64,000 nt of DNA from Dryococelus australis (GCA_029891345.1 CM057000.1:124295838-124359837), one strand, 5' to 3'. Counted from the first letter of the stretch, positions 11,285-23,587 are shown. Translations and numbers: made by a program. The notes: generated by a model not told the origin, from the letters alone.

Positions 11285-12350
11285 TAAAAGCATTAAAAAA
11301 AAAAAAACTGAACATTCTGAATTAAATACGTATGAAAATTTTTACAGAAACAGATAAATTAAACATTAAAATACCATTATATTTAAAAAGTTATGAGGCA
11401 AAAAGTTACTATAACTTATACCTATTACAATCTGTACTAGTGGCCGACAACCTGGTGGAGGGAGGAAGGGCATCGCCACTACAGGCTAAAAGTGGAGGGG
11501 TGACCACCTTCCACCCCTCCCCCCAACTCCACGTTATTTTTCATTTGTGACTGTCATAGTAATTTTTTCACATATGACGCTAAAACCTACATGAACGATA
11601 AAGGAACATAAGTGCTGCAGGGTCTAACATCATTGGCAATACGGCAGCAATGTCACCAGGCACGGATCCAGTGGTAAGTATCGAGGAGGAAGGGGGATAT
11701 TTTTCTCGAAGAAAAAATATTGGTGCATGGCTGTTTCGGGAACATGGCCGTGAGTTATACGCGAATAAGTTTGTATTAGAGGATTATATTTTCTTTGGGA
11801 AATGGGAATAAAATGAAAGTAACAAAATTGATGTTTGCCTTTTATGGCTTAAGTTGACAGATACTGACGATATATTTTTGTTTGGAAGCAAAATCAGCAC
11901 ATTGGTAGATCGGAGCTGCGAGATGTACTGGCCAGAATTTTTCGCTCACTCACAAAATGACGGCCAGTCGCCGCGGGCCCCCACCTGTCAGGCTTGCTGC
12001 GTAGTTGTATACCTGTTCCAAGAAGACCACATTCATTTCAATCGTGTTATTAGTCACTAAGCCCACGTAGTTATAGTGTCGGGATAGATCGCCCTGCAAA
12101 CACTACACAGCCGTTCCCGTCCTGATACCCCCCCCCCCCCCCATGTGTCGGTCTGATTTTAAAGACGTATTCGTCAGATATTTCCTCAAAATATTTTACA
12201 ACTCATAGTGATAGTGAGAGAGCTATGGGTGGCGATTAACGGCTGAGGTCTTCACTGCGGATGAGATTGATTGGAAAGGGCTTACTAACGTCCTCCGGTG
12301 TTAGGCCTGTAGGCTTAACAGTGGTCAGCTTACAAACTAACCTACGACCT
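11285..12350. other. Non-coding stretch
   Basis: Short chance frames only. A poly-A run (11295-11307) follows the Tc1 element and a poly-C run lies at 12129-12142. No gene was recognised. Confidence 0.4.
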
Positions 12351-12354
12351 AACT

Positions 12355-12470
12355 TAAACGAAAACCCATGCCTTGCCTAGGATTCGAACCCAGGACCTCC
12401 CGCACCCCAGACCATGGCGCAGTCGATAGGTGCTACCTACTAGGCTACACGGCAGCGCTGTTGAGGGTGA
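12355..12470 (-). repeat. tRNA-like SINE head, minus strand
   Basis: The minus strand reads GTGTAGCCTAGTAGGTAGCA (A-box-like), and about 50 bases later GGGTTCGAATCCTAGGC (B-box). It lacks a foldable set of tRNA stems and has no matching 3' acceptor end, so it is a SINE head rather than a tRNA gene. Confidence 0.65.
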
Positions 12471-12599
12471 AGTGAGATGAATTTGGAGCAGCGACAAAAT
12501 GCAGTGCTGTGAGAAATGGAACCACCATGAGAAAACCAACTGGGCAGCAGCAACGTCCGTCACGTTTCCCACATGAGAAACTCGGGATTGAACCCGCAT

Positions 12600-14555
12600 T
12601 AATTAACCCTGTTCGCCGTGGTGAGACGTGATAAGTAGTCTGACCACCACACCTCTGTGGCCTCTCTTTCCACTCATGCTAGCTAGATCACATGTATGTG
12701 CTCTCTCTCGCATTTGTCTCATTGAGTGGCATACTGAACTGTAAGTACAGTAAACGAAACATGTTGAATATAATTAATATTTTCTCTAAAAAATGTTATT
12801 ATTACCTCATTGATTACAGTAATTTTCTCAAGTAAACTACACGTTCATTTTACAGCATGCCTTACAGAACAAATTATAATCTTTTGTTGTTTCTTGGCAT
12901 AAACGTCAATGTCTTTTATTAAATGTATTTTAATGTCTTGGTGAAAGTTTAGTAAAGCCAGTCCTGTTAATACATTTCCGTATATTTTTTTGTTGGGGGT
13001 TCAACTCAGATGAACTTATTTTTACGAGTTCGGGTCGGTGATACATATACTTATTCTTCACACTGTCAAACGGGCCTAATAGATTAGTAACATATATGAT
13101 TAGAAGTCAGAGTTGTCCTAGTATAAATTTTGCGATGAGCTGGCCACTATTATTTTTAACAAACAGTTTCGAGAAATTATACCTTACTATTTAGGTGTAT
13201 AGAAAATTAAAATGCATTAACACAGGTGCTTTTGATGCCACGAGTAAGGTTTCTTGATCAAAAATGTTGCTGCCGACAGTATTTCTATAATCTGAGTTAA
13301 ATCCCTCACAAAAATTGTTACAAGATACACACACAAAAACATAACATATCCACGTAGTTTGCTAGAGCGTGAAGGTAAGATGACGAAACAAACAGTGAAG
13401 AGTAAGTTAGGTATTTGACACAATAAATTGTGTAGCCTAGAGAATGAGTAAAAGGTGATCAATTTTTGTCACTACAAATACCCGTGTGTATTAACCTTGA
13501 GAACAGAGAACTCAGTACAATTCATAGTAACAGTTCAGTATTTATTATTTCGTAAAAAAATATTCACAAAAAAGCACACAAACTAAACTAAAAACACTCG
13601 TCCCAGTCGCCGAGTAAGATCACTACAGTCAGGAGCCCAGATGTCACACACTATAGCGAAACTAGTTTCATTTTGGCTGAATCTTTATACTCACTCATAA
13701 TCTACAGAATGAATTTGAAAATAAAAATGAGCAGGCGTCAGATTCCTCCTCATTGTCTTCACTTCCACCAGTGCTGTGTTGAATGTGCTGCAAATCATTC
13801 AAGTGATTGACAAATTATGTCAGTTGTGTCGTTTGATTTATTTTCCTATCTTTCTTGCCTGAATGCCACCACGACATTTCCGCTCGTTCTTACTGTATCT
13901 AGCACACACCCTTCCCTGTGGTGCAGAAGTTTGGGGATTACAAATTAGGGTGAAAACTGAGAACTTGCACGTAAAAACAGAAGTTAATTTAACAGGGCTT
14001 ATAAACGTGGCTTGTAAAATTTTGCACATTATGTCATTTACTTGTTTGCATCTTAAATGCTTTTATTTTGCCCAAAAACGTTTATATCACCCACAATTTC
14101 TACAGCGACACAAAACATTTAAACGGCAATTAACTTGCATGATTTTTCTGACAAGTCTTTAATTTGTTTCTTTCTCATTTTAAAAAGATGACTCAAAATA
14201 CAGGTACAATTAAAATAACGAAATATTAAATTTAATCGGCTGTTTTACAACTATGCAGACAATTTATTGGAGATTTTTCAAAAACTATAAAATACATCTA
14301 GCTACCTAAAAGGGCAGAAAATATGCCATTTATCCTATAAGACCAGAAGAGTCGTTACCAATCATAGTTTAAATCATTGCAATACTTAGCTTGTGCCGAA
14401 GACCCAGGAGTCCCTTATTCTCCCCATAGATGGCAAAATTCCAAGTATTTATACCAAAGTTTGTCCGTTAGTCCCCTCCCACATGGGGGTTATTCGAATT
14501 CTCCTCCATTGAGAACACACGGAACTCTATACTAACTTTTATAAACTTCAGTATT
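12600..14555. other. AT-rich intron sequence, nothing recognised
   Basis: Only short frames on either strand; the longest (about 99 codons near 13863) has no recognisable domain. No repeats were identified beyond simple AT-rich tracts. Confidence 0.4.
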
Positions 14556-14574
14556 GCCATCGAAACACCCCTTC

Positions 14575-14805
14575 CGCAGCCCTTCGATCACATCAGTCCA
14601 AGCGCCACGTGTTCAACTTCGCACCGCACTACTACTATGATGTCAGCACCCCAGTGCTCCACGTGGCAGTTAGGGACACCAACGCACCGGGCTTCCCCCA
14701 CAGTCTAGAGGTACGTAGTATGATGGGCGGCCGCTATGCTGGATTGCTGCTTCACATGCCGGACTACACCTTGTTGTCACAAGGCGTCAACGTAGAACTT
14801 CAAGT
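14575..14805 (+). CDS. Unidentified exon-like open segment
   Basis: A GC-richer block, open in one frame for over 90 codons. A good acceptor lies upstream (CCCCTTCCGCAG, ending about 14578), with two possible donors downstream (GAG/GTACGT near 14710, CAA/GTACGT near 14801). The translation has a balanced, protein-like composition, for example HVFNFAPHYYYDVSTPVLHV, APGFPHSLEV and MMGGRYAGLLLHMPDYTLLS. I do not recognise the family. It could be an exon of a gene nested in the peroxidase intron, a captured exon, or part of a mobile element just upstream of the R1-like remnant. No start codon or flanking exons could be assigned. Confidence 0.3.
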
Positions 14806-14924
14806 ACGTGTTTGGCAGAAGGTAGGGATTTACCGTCCAAATCACGTAGTCTGTAGATTTAAGGATCACCACACGTAGTTTTGTAGAAATTCACGTGGGA
14901 AAATTGTGATAGTTGTCGGACGTA

Positions 14925-17900
14925 CTACGCTGTTTGGCTCAGCGAAGGCGAGCCAGGTTGGACAGTCGTAGCGGGCCATCAAGTCAGGGTGCGGAAAACT
15001 TGCAATATATAAGACACCTGTCTCGAACTCAGGCTGGAATAGTGAGGACGAACTTGGAGGTGGATGTCATGATGTTGTCCAACCTTTCAAATACTCATCT
15101 TGTATGCATGCAAGTGCAAGTTAAGGATTTGAAGGCCTGTTTCATGTCCTCCTACTTCTAGTTTAATGAGGAAACACAAGATCATTTAGACAGATGGGAT
15201 GTAATATTGGATGTGCTAAAGGGGAGGCCTTTGGTCACTGGGACGGATGTGAATGTGAAGTCGGAACTATGGCACTCATCAGTGAGTAATGATAAGGGAG
15301 ACCTCATGAGTCAATATGTATTGACTAATGATATGGAAATATTGAACGAGGAGCGAGAACTCCCAACAAATGTTTCCCATGCACATGATTCTGAAGACAA
15401 CATAGACATAGCAATCATAACCAGAAGAGCAAATAGTATGGTGAGTGGCTGGCAAGTCACTGAAGACAGCTCCAGAAATCACAGGCTTATAATCTTTGAG
15501 GTGGAGTTCCTAGGAACTGGCAATGAGAAGGTCTTACAACAGCAAGATGAATGGGACACAGAAATAAGATATGTGCATAATAATACAGACTGACAATCTT
15601 TTGACCTGGCCCTGTTGAGAAGAATGGCCAAGAATAATGCTGTCTTCCAGCGTGGAAGCTTTCAAGAGCGAATAGAAGGAATCACCAACATCATCTTTTT
15701 GGGACCTGTGATGAGGTACTTCGCAAGACAAGGCCAGGACTTCCTAACCTCAGCTGGTGGGACCAGGAATTGGAGGAGAAAAGGAAGAGTCTGCAAAGGG
15801 AGCGAAGGTGACTTCACAGGTCAAGAGGTGAGAAGGGAGAAGCTCTGGCAAGAGACTACAAATGGAGGATACAAGAATATTTCAACAGAGTTCGTGACCA
15901 GGGTCGAACATTAAGATCTCCTTTGGGGCAGTATATAAGATAATGGCGGGTAAAATGAAGAAGGCTACAGCACCGCCTAACATCAGAGTGAATGGAACCC
16001 TGGTGATGGATCTGGGGGAAGGGGAGGGAGAGGAACATCCCCTCAAGAGATAACAAATGGAAGAGTTACCAGAAGAAGAGGACGCTCTGGAGTTCACCCT
16101 TGATGAACTGCAAGCAACAGTCTATGGAATGAAGAATAGCAAGGCTCCGGGATTGGATGAAATAGGTGCGGAAATCATCAAGAAGTGCTTCTCAAGAGTG
16201 AGGAAGTAACTTCTGGATATTTACAATGGCTGTCTCTCTGAGGAGGCGTTTCTTCGCCCATGGAATAACGTTGTCATTAGGATACTGTATAAGGGAGATG
16301 GTCAGGACAAGGAATTGGCCAAGTCCTATAGACAGTTGATATTGCTTCCGGTGCTGCACAAAGTCTACGAGAGGCTTCTCAACAGCAGATTGGTGGCAAC
16401 GCTGGAAGCAAATGGGAATCTGAATGCATATCAATATGGGTTCCGGAAGGGAAGAGGAACATGAAAACAACAGTTTCCAGGTGCCAAGAGAAGTATGTAC
16501 TAGCTATATTTCCGGATAAGCAGGAGCCTTTAACAATGCTTGGTGGCCGGATGCGATGTGGTATTTTAAACAGAAGAAGTGCCTTGTCAATATTTATAAG
16601 TTATTGTTGGACTATTTTAAGGACAGAGTGACATTTCATACTGCAAAGTCTGTCCAGGTCAAGAAGGAGTTGACGAAGGGGTGGCCCCAGGGATCGGTAC
16701 TTGGACCGGTCCTTTGGAACATCCTCTTTGATGGGCTGCTCGAGATATGTTTCCGGAGGGCTGTAGGATCTTTCATTGTGCCGACAATGGATTAGTATTG
16801 GTCACCGGGTCGGGCAGAAGACAGCTAGAAGAGAAAGTTGCAACCATAATGGTTGCTATTCAAGAATGGGCTGCAAGAGTAAAGGTGAGCTTCTCTACCA
16901 GTAAGACCAAGACAAATATATTGAAGGGTAAATTGGCAAGAAATCTTATGGTACAGCTCAGTGGGGAAAATCTCCAGCATGTCCATAAACATAAGTACTT
17001 GGGAGTCATCCTGGATGATAATATGAGCTTTCTGGGGCATATACAGTACGTTGCCCGCAAAGTGGTTGTGGTTTTCCACAAGCTAAGAGCAATAGGAAAG
17101 ACATAGTGAGACTTAGATTTTCATACACATAGGAAAATCTATAAAGCCGTGTTTAAAGGAATCATTGCAAATTATGCAGTGATGTGGCACACGTGTACAT
17201 AATTAGTGTGGTATAACAGAAAGCTCGTCAGTGCTCAGAGGGCGGCACTGCTGGCAGTATTAAAAGCATATATAACTGTGTCCAACAAGGCTCTCCCTGT
17301 ATTGGCGGGTGTCCTACCTGTAGGCCTGCTTATAAGAGAACGTGGACTGGTCGCAGAACAATCAAGGATTAGAACGCTAAATAATCAAGCACGAAGGTTA
17401 ATCAGGCAAGACACCCTTGAAATTTGGCAAACAAGATGAGATCAATCAACCAAAGTGACGATTACCCATGCAATCCTACCGAGTATTCTAGAGAGGATTA
17501 AGAGCAAAAGGATCACGTTACAAACGATTATAGTACTCAGATGTACACTAATCATGCAATTTTAAGGCAAAGCTGCTTAGTCTCGGGTTACTCGCCTCCT
17601 CACTATGTGAGGTTTGCGGTATGGATGACACCCTACAACATGTTTTAATGAACTGTCCCAAGATAGAAGACCTAAGGGACTGGCTGCAGGGTGTGGCCGA
17701 TCGAAGGGGGCTGTAGCTAGACACGCGAAGGGTTGTGGAAGACCAAGAGAAGCACAAACTGTGGAACATATTTGGTACTAAGGTAGGCAAGAGGCTTGAG
17801 GAGTTTGACTGGTGGATACTCGAGAATTCCAATGACCCACGAGGGAGTGTTCGGGAAAAGGCTTTAATGTTTAAAGTCGAAGCACTACCAAATGGAGATG

Positions 17901-17938
17901 ATAGATTTTACTGGGAAAACCGGCAGAAAGCGGTGTAA
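14925..17938 (+). pseudogene. R1-clade non-LTR retrotransposon remnant (endonuclease + reverse transcriptase)
   Basis: In order along the plus strand there are four blocks. First, an AP-type endonuclease (14925-15590) with SSYFQFNEETQDHLDRW, GTDVNVKSELWHSS and a decayed active-site loop reading SRNHR where SDHN is expected. Second, a reverse transcriptase (about 16076-17105) with MKNSKAPGLDE and GWPQGSVLGPVLWNILFDGL; the catalytic box reads CADN instead of YADD. Third, a connector with RAALLAVLKAYITVSNKALP. Fourth, a terminal CCHC knuckle CEVCGMDDTLQHVLMNCP at about 17605-17655. Domain order and the GxPQGSVLGPxLWN form point to the R1 clade. Many stops and frame changes and both mutated active sites show it is dead. 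ORF1 (gag) is absent. A 23-base poly-A at 18206 could be its tail. R1 elements normally target 28S rDNA; here it sits in a host intron. Confidence 0.88.
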
Positions 17939-18205
17939 AACAACAAGAAAGGTACGAGGCACGAAGAGCAGAAGAGGAGAAAGTGCTGTGCACTGTCTTA
18001 CTCACCAGAGTACAGATGCAGTGCGGGAAGATGGAGGGTGTGCCAGCCTTCGGGTCGTAAAACCTGTCTTTACGAAAACTATTCGTCCTAGCTACATGAA
18101 ACCAAAACTATATTAAAATGGTCAGAAATAAATATCTAGGGTTTTTCAAAATTTCGTTCTTCCAAGTTTTCAACTTTATATTATATGGCCAAATATCCTA
18201 ATTTG

Positions 18206-18228
18206 AAAAAAAAAAAAAAAAAAAAAAA
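18206..18228 (+). repeat. Poly-A run, possible retrotransposon tail
   Basis: A run of 23 A residues about 270 bases after the last recognisable R1 coding block, in the same orientation. No target-site duplication was established. Confidence 0.5.
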
Positions 18229-18611
18229 CCACTACTAATGTTCATATTTTTTCTCGGACTTTTATTGATAATTTACTATGAAATCATGAGAAACCATAGA
18301 CAAGTGGTTGTCTTTTCTTACAAACAAATTTGCTTCAGAAATTTTGTGTAGGAGAACGAATATCGATTAGTTTAATAGAAAATTGGCAAATTCTACGAAA
18401 TTTTCAAAATATATTTTTAAAATCACTGTGGAATTAGTTAATTTCGTCGATAATGTTTTGCACTGGTTAAAACTGAACCATCTTCTTTCAAATGCAATCT
18501 GAACCATAAAGATAGCTTAATTGTATTTTATGCTAAATTAATTTAAATTTCATGATGTGTGTGTTGATGGTTGCAGAGTAACCAGGATTCCAGCTCCCAT
18601 TAAACCTTAAT

Positions 18612-18752
18612 ACATAGAACTACTTTTCCTCCATCATTACAAACTTTACTGGGCGCATTCCAGATACTGTGTCGATTACCATATATGGAAGTGAGGTCAG
18701 TGACATTTCTCGAAGGTTGATTTCAAAAGTGCTCCCTTTACAGTGAACAGCC
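18612..18752. mobile_element. MITE-A right-half fragment
   Basis: Holds the landmarks GGAACTACTTTTCC-like, TTTACTGGGCGCAT and GATTTCAAAAGTGCTCCCTTT, and ends GTGAACAGCC. This corresponds to the right third of the element at 9022-9446. Confidence 0.75.
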
Positions 18753-18799
18753 GACACAATTACTGTTTCAACAACATTGTTACAAACCACATTATCTCA

Positions 18800-18890
18800 C
18801 TGGGGACCTCGAAGATGTAGCAGCTAGAGTGCTCGCTTCTCACCAGGGCAAACCGGGTTCGATTGCCGAGCCTTGGCAGTGCTTTTAGGT
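18800..18890 (+). repeat. tRNA-like SINE head
   Basis: An A-box-like TAGCAGCTAGAGTGCTCGC lies 45 bases before a good B-box GGGTTCGATTGCC (about 18854). Confidence 0.6.
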
Positions 18891-19107
18891 AACTGAATCT
18901 GTTATTCAGTTACTTATTTAAGAACACAGTTTGGGAATAAGTTAATACAAAAAAATAGTAACTGTAAATTAGAGCTAAAAATTTACTCAATTATGTATTC
19001 CAAATTGATAAATGAATGGTAAGGTAAGCGGGCTTAACGTTAGATTGATCAAGAACCAACTATTTTCAATGGCAGTAAGCAGTTTTTTTTTGTATCTACG
19101 TGCATAG

Positions 19108-19504
19108 TGGTTGTTCACGGTTTACTGAGCATTTTTGAAACCAACCTTTGAAATTATCATCACCTGTATCTGCACTTATTTTACCGGGTAGTCTGACTGG
19201 CACATGCATAATACAGTTGGTAACGATGAAGGGAAAGAAATTCAATGTCTGAACGTATATTATGTGCCAGGCAAACATTCGCAAATACTTAAAGGACTAA
19301 TTTTGCTTTCTGTTTTTAAAATCTATATTTGTGTAATAATGAGCTACTCGTATTTTGTAAAATATTTACTTTTATAATGATTTCATAGTGGCACTTGACT
19401 GATGCGTGAATTATGTGATAAGACCCACGGTAATGATAATTTTACATATGGCTTAAGAATAGAAACGAGAATTCAAGAAGTGCCCCGCTTACTATCAACA
19501 GCCT
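19108..19504. mobile_element. MITE-A copy, reverse orientation, diverged
   Basis: Begins TGGTTGTTCACGGTTTACTGAGC and ends with a decayed inverted terminus ...TATCAACAGCCT. The internal landmark GTTGGTAACGATGAAGG is the reverse complement of the family's CCATCGTTACCAAC. Confidence 0.7.
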
Positions 19505-19665
19505 GTACTGGTATAATTTGTAACTCTTATTTTGGCAAAGCAAGTAGAACCGAAGGTATTTCAATGAGTTATTACTGAAGGAGTGAAGGTGAGTGACCGA
19601 CGTGAATAAGGGGTTTGTAGGTATTGAAGGTGAGTAGAGGGCGCTAGCAGAGACTCCCAGTAGTG

Positions 19666-19888
19666 AGAGGGGGGCGCGGTGGCGTAGCGTATTACTCGCC
19701 TCCAGCCTAGGGGAACTGGGTTCGATTCCCGTTGAGGTCGCTCCCAGATTTTCGCACGAGGACCGCAGGTAAGGGTTAATCCTACTCAGATTAGGAACAC
19801 AACGATTTCTCCTATGGGAGAGTTTGGTATTGGAAAAATTTCCGCCGTTAGGTGCGCAGTGTTCCAAATAGGTCACTTTTAATTAAAA
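19666..19888 (+). repeat. tRNA-headed SINE, about 220 bp
   Basis: The A-box-like GGTGGCGTAGCGTATTACTCG and a B-box GGGTTCGATTCCC (19718-19730) are at standard spacing. A body follows, ending GTCACTTTTAATTAAAATG. The body differs from the CTCGGGGATCTCCCG group, so it is a separate SINE type. Confidence 0.7.
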
Positions 19889-20121
19889 TGTAAGCTAGTT
19901 AAATAATAAAAAAAGAAAAAAATTTCTTAGATATGAAGTTATTTTATATTTTTTATGATTATTGCAATTTGGTGCACATGCTACATTAGCGCTTACCTAG
20001 TGGTGAAAAATCTTAGTTGCCAAACCCAAACGCATTGTGCTTCCCAACCTGAGTAGCATTAGCGTTACGCTGGAGTCTGCGAATGAGGGGGAAGGGGGGG
20101 GGGGCACGAGCTGAGACTCAC

Positions 20122-20286
20122 CGAGACGACAGTCGTCGCGGACGCCGGCGAGGGAACGCAGCAGGTTGAAGCAGCGCTGCTGGTGGCGGCGGTAGAAGGG
20201 GTCGCTGGCAGGTAGCAGCACCGGCAGGCAGTTGGGGTGACGTCTGCCTGGCCCGCAGCAGTCAGGCTCCTTCAGCGTCACGGGGT
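20122..20286 (-). CDS. Haem peroxidase exon: Cys-rich segment after the distal histidine
   Basis: Internal exon of the minus-strand peroxidase. The acceptor is GTGTGTGTAG before 20286 and the donor is CTCG/GTGAGT after 20122. Two leading bases complete an Asp codon from the exon ending at 35173. It encodes about 55 residues: KEPDCCGPG, a proline/histidine stretch, then LLPASDPFYRRHQQRCFNLL and a final DDCRLG. In this family the region between the distal His and the DGS loop contains paired cysteines and the Ca/haem-contact segment D-P-F, seen here as SDPFY. It ends with one base of the Gly codon completed at 8735. The 11.4 kb intron that follows holds the Tc1, R1 and several MITE insertions. 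Confidence 0.94.
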
Positions 20287-20289
20287 CTA

Positions 20290-21590
20290 CACACACCACA
20301 CACGATGCTTGTACCAGCTTCCGGCACTTACACCCACACACCTTTCGCCACACCCTTACCTTGCCAAGTGACACACATCAACACACCACAGGCCACGTTT
20401 CTTTCCCCACTGACAGTGCTGAGGTTGCTTATCGACAGGCAGTCGATTAGAATGTCAACAGTCGGTGAGAGGAAGCAGTGCTAGCAGTAGAAATAAATGC
20501 ACCCTCTAAACTCGGCGAATCTGTTGTCATATCTGTGCATCAGAGGTAGAGGGAACTATGTCACAAATATGGAACTTTTGAGACATTCTTTACCCGGTGG
20601 GGTTCGGGTCCTTCAATGCCACCTCACTCGCCAGTGGACCTAATACACATTGCTTATTACTCAGGGTGCATAGGGATCTCGTCTTCAAATGGCCTTTTAC
20701 TTTCGGACCCAATGACACTGCAATATATTAAGCCTAAGGTGCATTCAATAACACTATACCAATCAAAGTTACTCTTTATGCCTTTATCATAAAATTACGG
20801 AGATGTTACTCAGTACTAGCAACGAATAAGTCAATACGTTTCAGTTAGTATTATTTATTAACGTCTGTACTACTGGTTTGGTTACACATTGGAACTCGCA
20901 ATTGTTTCATTTGCCCAGACGTAAAATATAATGTTCATATACACGACGGCTTTAATACTCAGAACAGTTAACGTTAACAATTCGTAATTATTGTTCACCA
21001 AAGCTATGTGGATAAAATACTCATGCAATAAATTCTTGGCCCTTAGTAAAATTACTGTTAGTTTGCACAACATTAACATAATGTAAAAGGTCGTCATCGC
21101 TTGGGTGCGCGGCGCGAGGGGGTAGACGCAACGGATACATACGGCGCTATAACCCACGATTCCTTTGGGCTCTTAAACAGAAGACGCCATACCTGGGGAA
21201 TACAGCAAACAAACGCCCTGCAGACATATTGCTAGGGAAGTCAGCTCAGCAGTGAACTCAATACGGGCTCGTCCGGCCCGCAGCAGTAACATTGTAGAAA
21301 AGGTCGCTCGGAACAACTGATTTTGAGGCAGCGTCAATACGCTCCACCCTCCCCCCCCCCCTCCATCACGGGCAAAGCGGTCTTCATTAATTTGCACTCT
21401 CGCACCAACACGTAGAAATTAACACAAGCACTGAGGATGTGATTAAATCCCAATTTGTACGCCGTACCAGACGTGCACAATTTAACACGTAATTCACTTT
21501 ATGAATGGCGGTACTATCAAGTCAGTCGGCAGGACGAGCAGCGCACATAAAACATAAAACTTGTTCATGCTTTGCGTTTATTAACACGGT
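20290..21590. other. Intron sequence, nothing recognised
   Basis: No exon-like or repeat signal beyond short homopolymers (poly-C/G near 21350). Confidence 0.4.
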
Positions 21591-21594
21591 CTTA

Positions 21595-22014
21595 AACTCT
21601 GTTCGCGATAAAGTGAGCACTTTTGAAATCAACCTTATAAAAATGCCACTGCCCCTGCTTGCATATATTTTAACGGGCCAACTGAGTGACATGCGCCCAG
21701 TAAAGTTGGTAACGATGGATGGAAAATAGTCCCATATCTTAGCGACGAATTAAAAGGTTTACGCAACGATCGGTGGTAACTTAAATTATTTCTTTCCCTT
21801 TCTGCTTTTTTAATGCAGAGAAGTGTAAAAATGAGCAGATTTTAAAAATATATACTTTCCTAATAATTTTACAGTTTCACTTGACCGACGCATGAATAAA
21901 GTGATGAGGTCCAAGGTAATGTTAATTTTACATAGGGCGGAAAAATACACAATGTGGATGCAAATGCATCTTAAGCAGGGCTTTCAAAAGTGCTCATTTT
22001 GCCTTGAATAGCCT
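21595..22014. mobile_element. MITE-A copy, reverse orientation, near full length
   Basis: Begins CTGTTCGCGATAAAGTGAGC and ends TTTCAAAAGTGCTCATTTTGCC then AGCCT. The internal order of landmarks (GTTGGTAACGATGGATGG first, CATGAATAAAGTGATGAGG later) is reversed relative to the copy at 9022-9446. Length is about 420 bp. Confidence 0.8.
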
Positions 22015-22080
22015 ATACCTAGCAGGAATGAATTATATTCAAATACTATTATGTTGTACCTGCTTGCACCACTAGCGACC

Positions 22081-22125
22081 ACCCCCCCCCCCCCCAAAAA
22101 AAAAAACACACACAAATACACACAC
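22081..22125. repeat. Poly-C, poly-A and (CA)n cluster
   Basis: Adjacent runs of C, A and CA units make the long apparent minus-strand frames here unreliable. Confidence 0.9.
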
Positions 22126-22399
22126 CCGTACACTGGCAGGAAGTCGCCGCTTGGCGCGCGGCATTCGGGTCTTGCCAAGCGGTAGACCTGTTATGCTGAA
22201 GAGAGTCGTCGCTCTGCCCTGGCATGGAAGGGTCGTGTCCGAGCCAGCGGTCCGCGTAGTCTTGATGCTGTGTAAAGTCGGAAAATGCGCCGGCCAGTGT
22301 GTGTAGGTGTGTGTGCGCGCGTGCACGTGTGTGTAGCCGAGGCGTTCGCGAGCGGAGCAAGCAGGAACGACATAATAGTATTTGAATAAAATTCATTCA

Positions 22400-23460
22400 T
22401 ACTTGCTCGCTTGCAAAGTTAGTAGCTCATATTTATTTATATAAACAAATATCTTGTAACAGTTATGTTACATTACATTTAGTCACCTTTAATTGCTTTG
22501 TATTTGCACAAAGATAAATGGTATGAGTGTTTTGTGTTTACTATTTTCTGTGCAATATTTAGTTATATTTACGTATAACATGTACTTAGGACTGTTTTAT
22601 TTTGAGGCAGTGTTTCAAATGGTACTTCCGAAATTAGTCTTTTAGTATGTTTCAACTGGAACAAGGCAATTCATTTGTCCATCACTCATAGCAACACTTT
22701 AGAAGTAAATAATTGCAAGCTATATTGACGAGATTACAATGTTTATATACTTACTTTACGTAAACACTCGTGGATTCACTATAACTTTACAAACATTACG
22801 ATACCCGAGCTACTATTTTTAAGATATGTAATAATTACTATAATTGTAAGTTATATAAAGTTCTACTAAACTGCAGTTTTAATCACTTACGAGCGCGAAA
22901 CCTAGCTCATATTTGCATATGGCATGTTCTCAGTACACTAGGATTTGTACTTAGTGTTTAGTTGTCACTACTTAATTGCAAGTGCTAAATATTGAATTCT
23001 AACTCACCGTGTACAACATTTTAGTGCATGAAACGTGGTCACGTGGCTATTTACTTAACCATATAAAACTGCACATTATAACCCGGCCCTCGTGTTACGT
23101 GCAGAAAGGCGCGTGTCACATAATCTGCATATGCTCGTATGTATTTTATGTTTACTATAATGTTACATATTGGTATCAATATAAACATTGTTCATCATGT
23201 TTTCTCTCATTATCATATAAATATATTTACATTCAGGTAAATAAACTGCACTGTTTTGTGCATTGTTGTTCAAAGTGTGGTCTATACTTGTATTGTTGTC
23301 ATTGAATTTGCATGCTCCTTTTTTACGTCAGATTAATATATTCATACAGTAGATTCCTGCTCATGCCATTCATATTATGCACTAATATAATATACTCAAC
23401 TTTGGTTTGTTTCATTGTACTCCTCCTCATTGAAGCCATCATAAATTGTCGGCAGATATC
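22400..23460. other. AT-rich intron sequence, nothing recognised
   Basis: No coding or repeat structure was recognised on either strand. Confidence 0.4.
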
Positions 23461-23471
23461 AATCCACGCAC

Positions 23472-23587
23472 TTCTTAGTGCGATCGTGGAATTCTTCTGC
23501 ATCAACATACCACATTTCCGGATGTTTTTTCACCTCTGCGATAACCAGTTCCATGTCCAGCACGCCTTCACATCCAATTCTCGCCAT
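23472..23587 (-). CDS. MADF-like first exon (Adf-1/BESS-type DNA-binding domain start)
   Basis: The minus strand starts with ATG at 23587 and reads LDMELVIAEVKKHPEMWYVD then AEEFHDRTKK, with a good donor GAA/GTGCGT directly after (23472/23471). The pattern (acidic, then L-I-x-x-V-K-x-H-P-E-x-W/Y, then a short charged helix) resembles the first half of a MADF domain. Such domains occur in insect transcription factors such as Adf-1 and in accessory proteins of PIF/Harbinger transposons. The domain's second half would have to be in another exon, which was not found. It lies inside the peroxidase intron on the same strand, so it would be a nested gene, a transposon gene or a captured exon. Upstream DNA is GC-rich. 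Confidence 0.4.

Noticed and set aside
13863..14162. 99-codon plus-strand frame
   Set aside because: Cys- and Phe-rich with no domain and no splice context; resembles random AT-rich translation.
22049..22396. Minus-strand frames of up to 115 codons, including a possible exon reading DYADRWLGHDPSMPGQSDDS
   Set aside because: The frames run through poly-C, poly-A and CA/GT tracts, and the peroxidase phases on both sides already match without an exon here. The middle part (22140-22290) is protein-like but has no convincing acceptor and donor pair.
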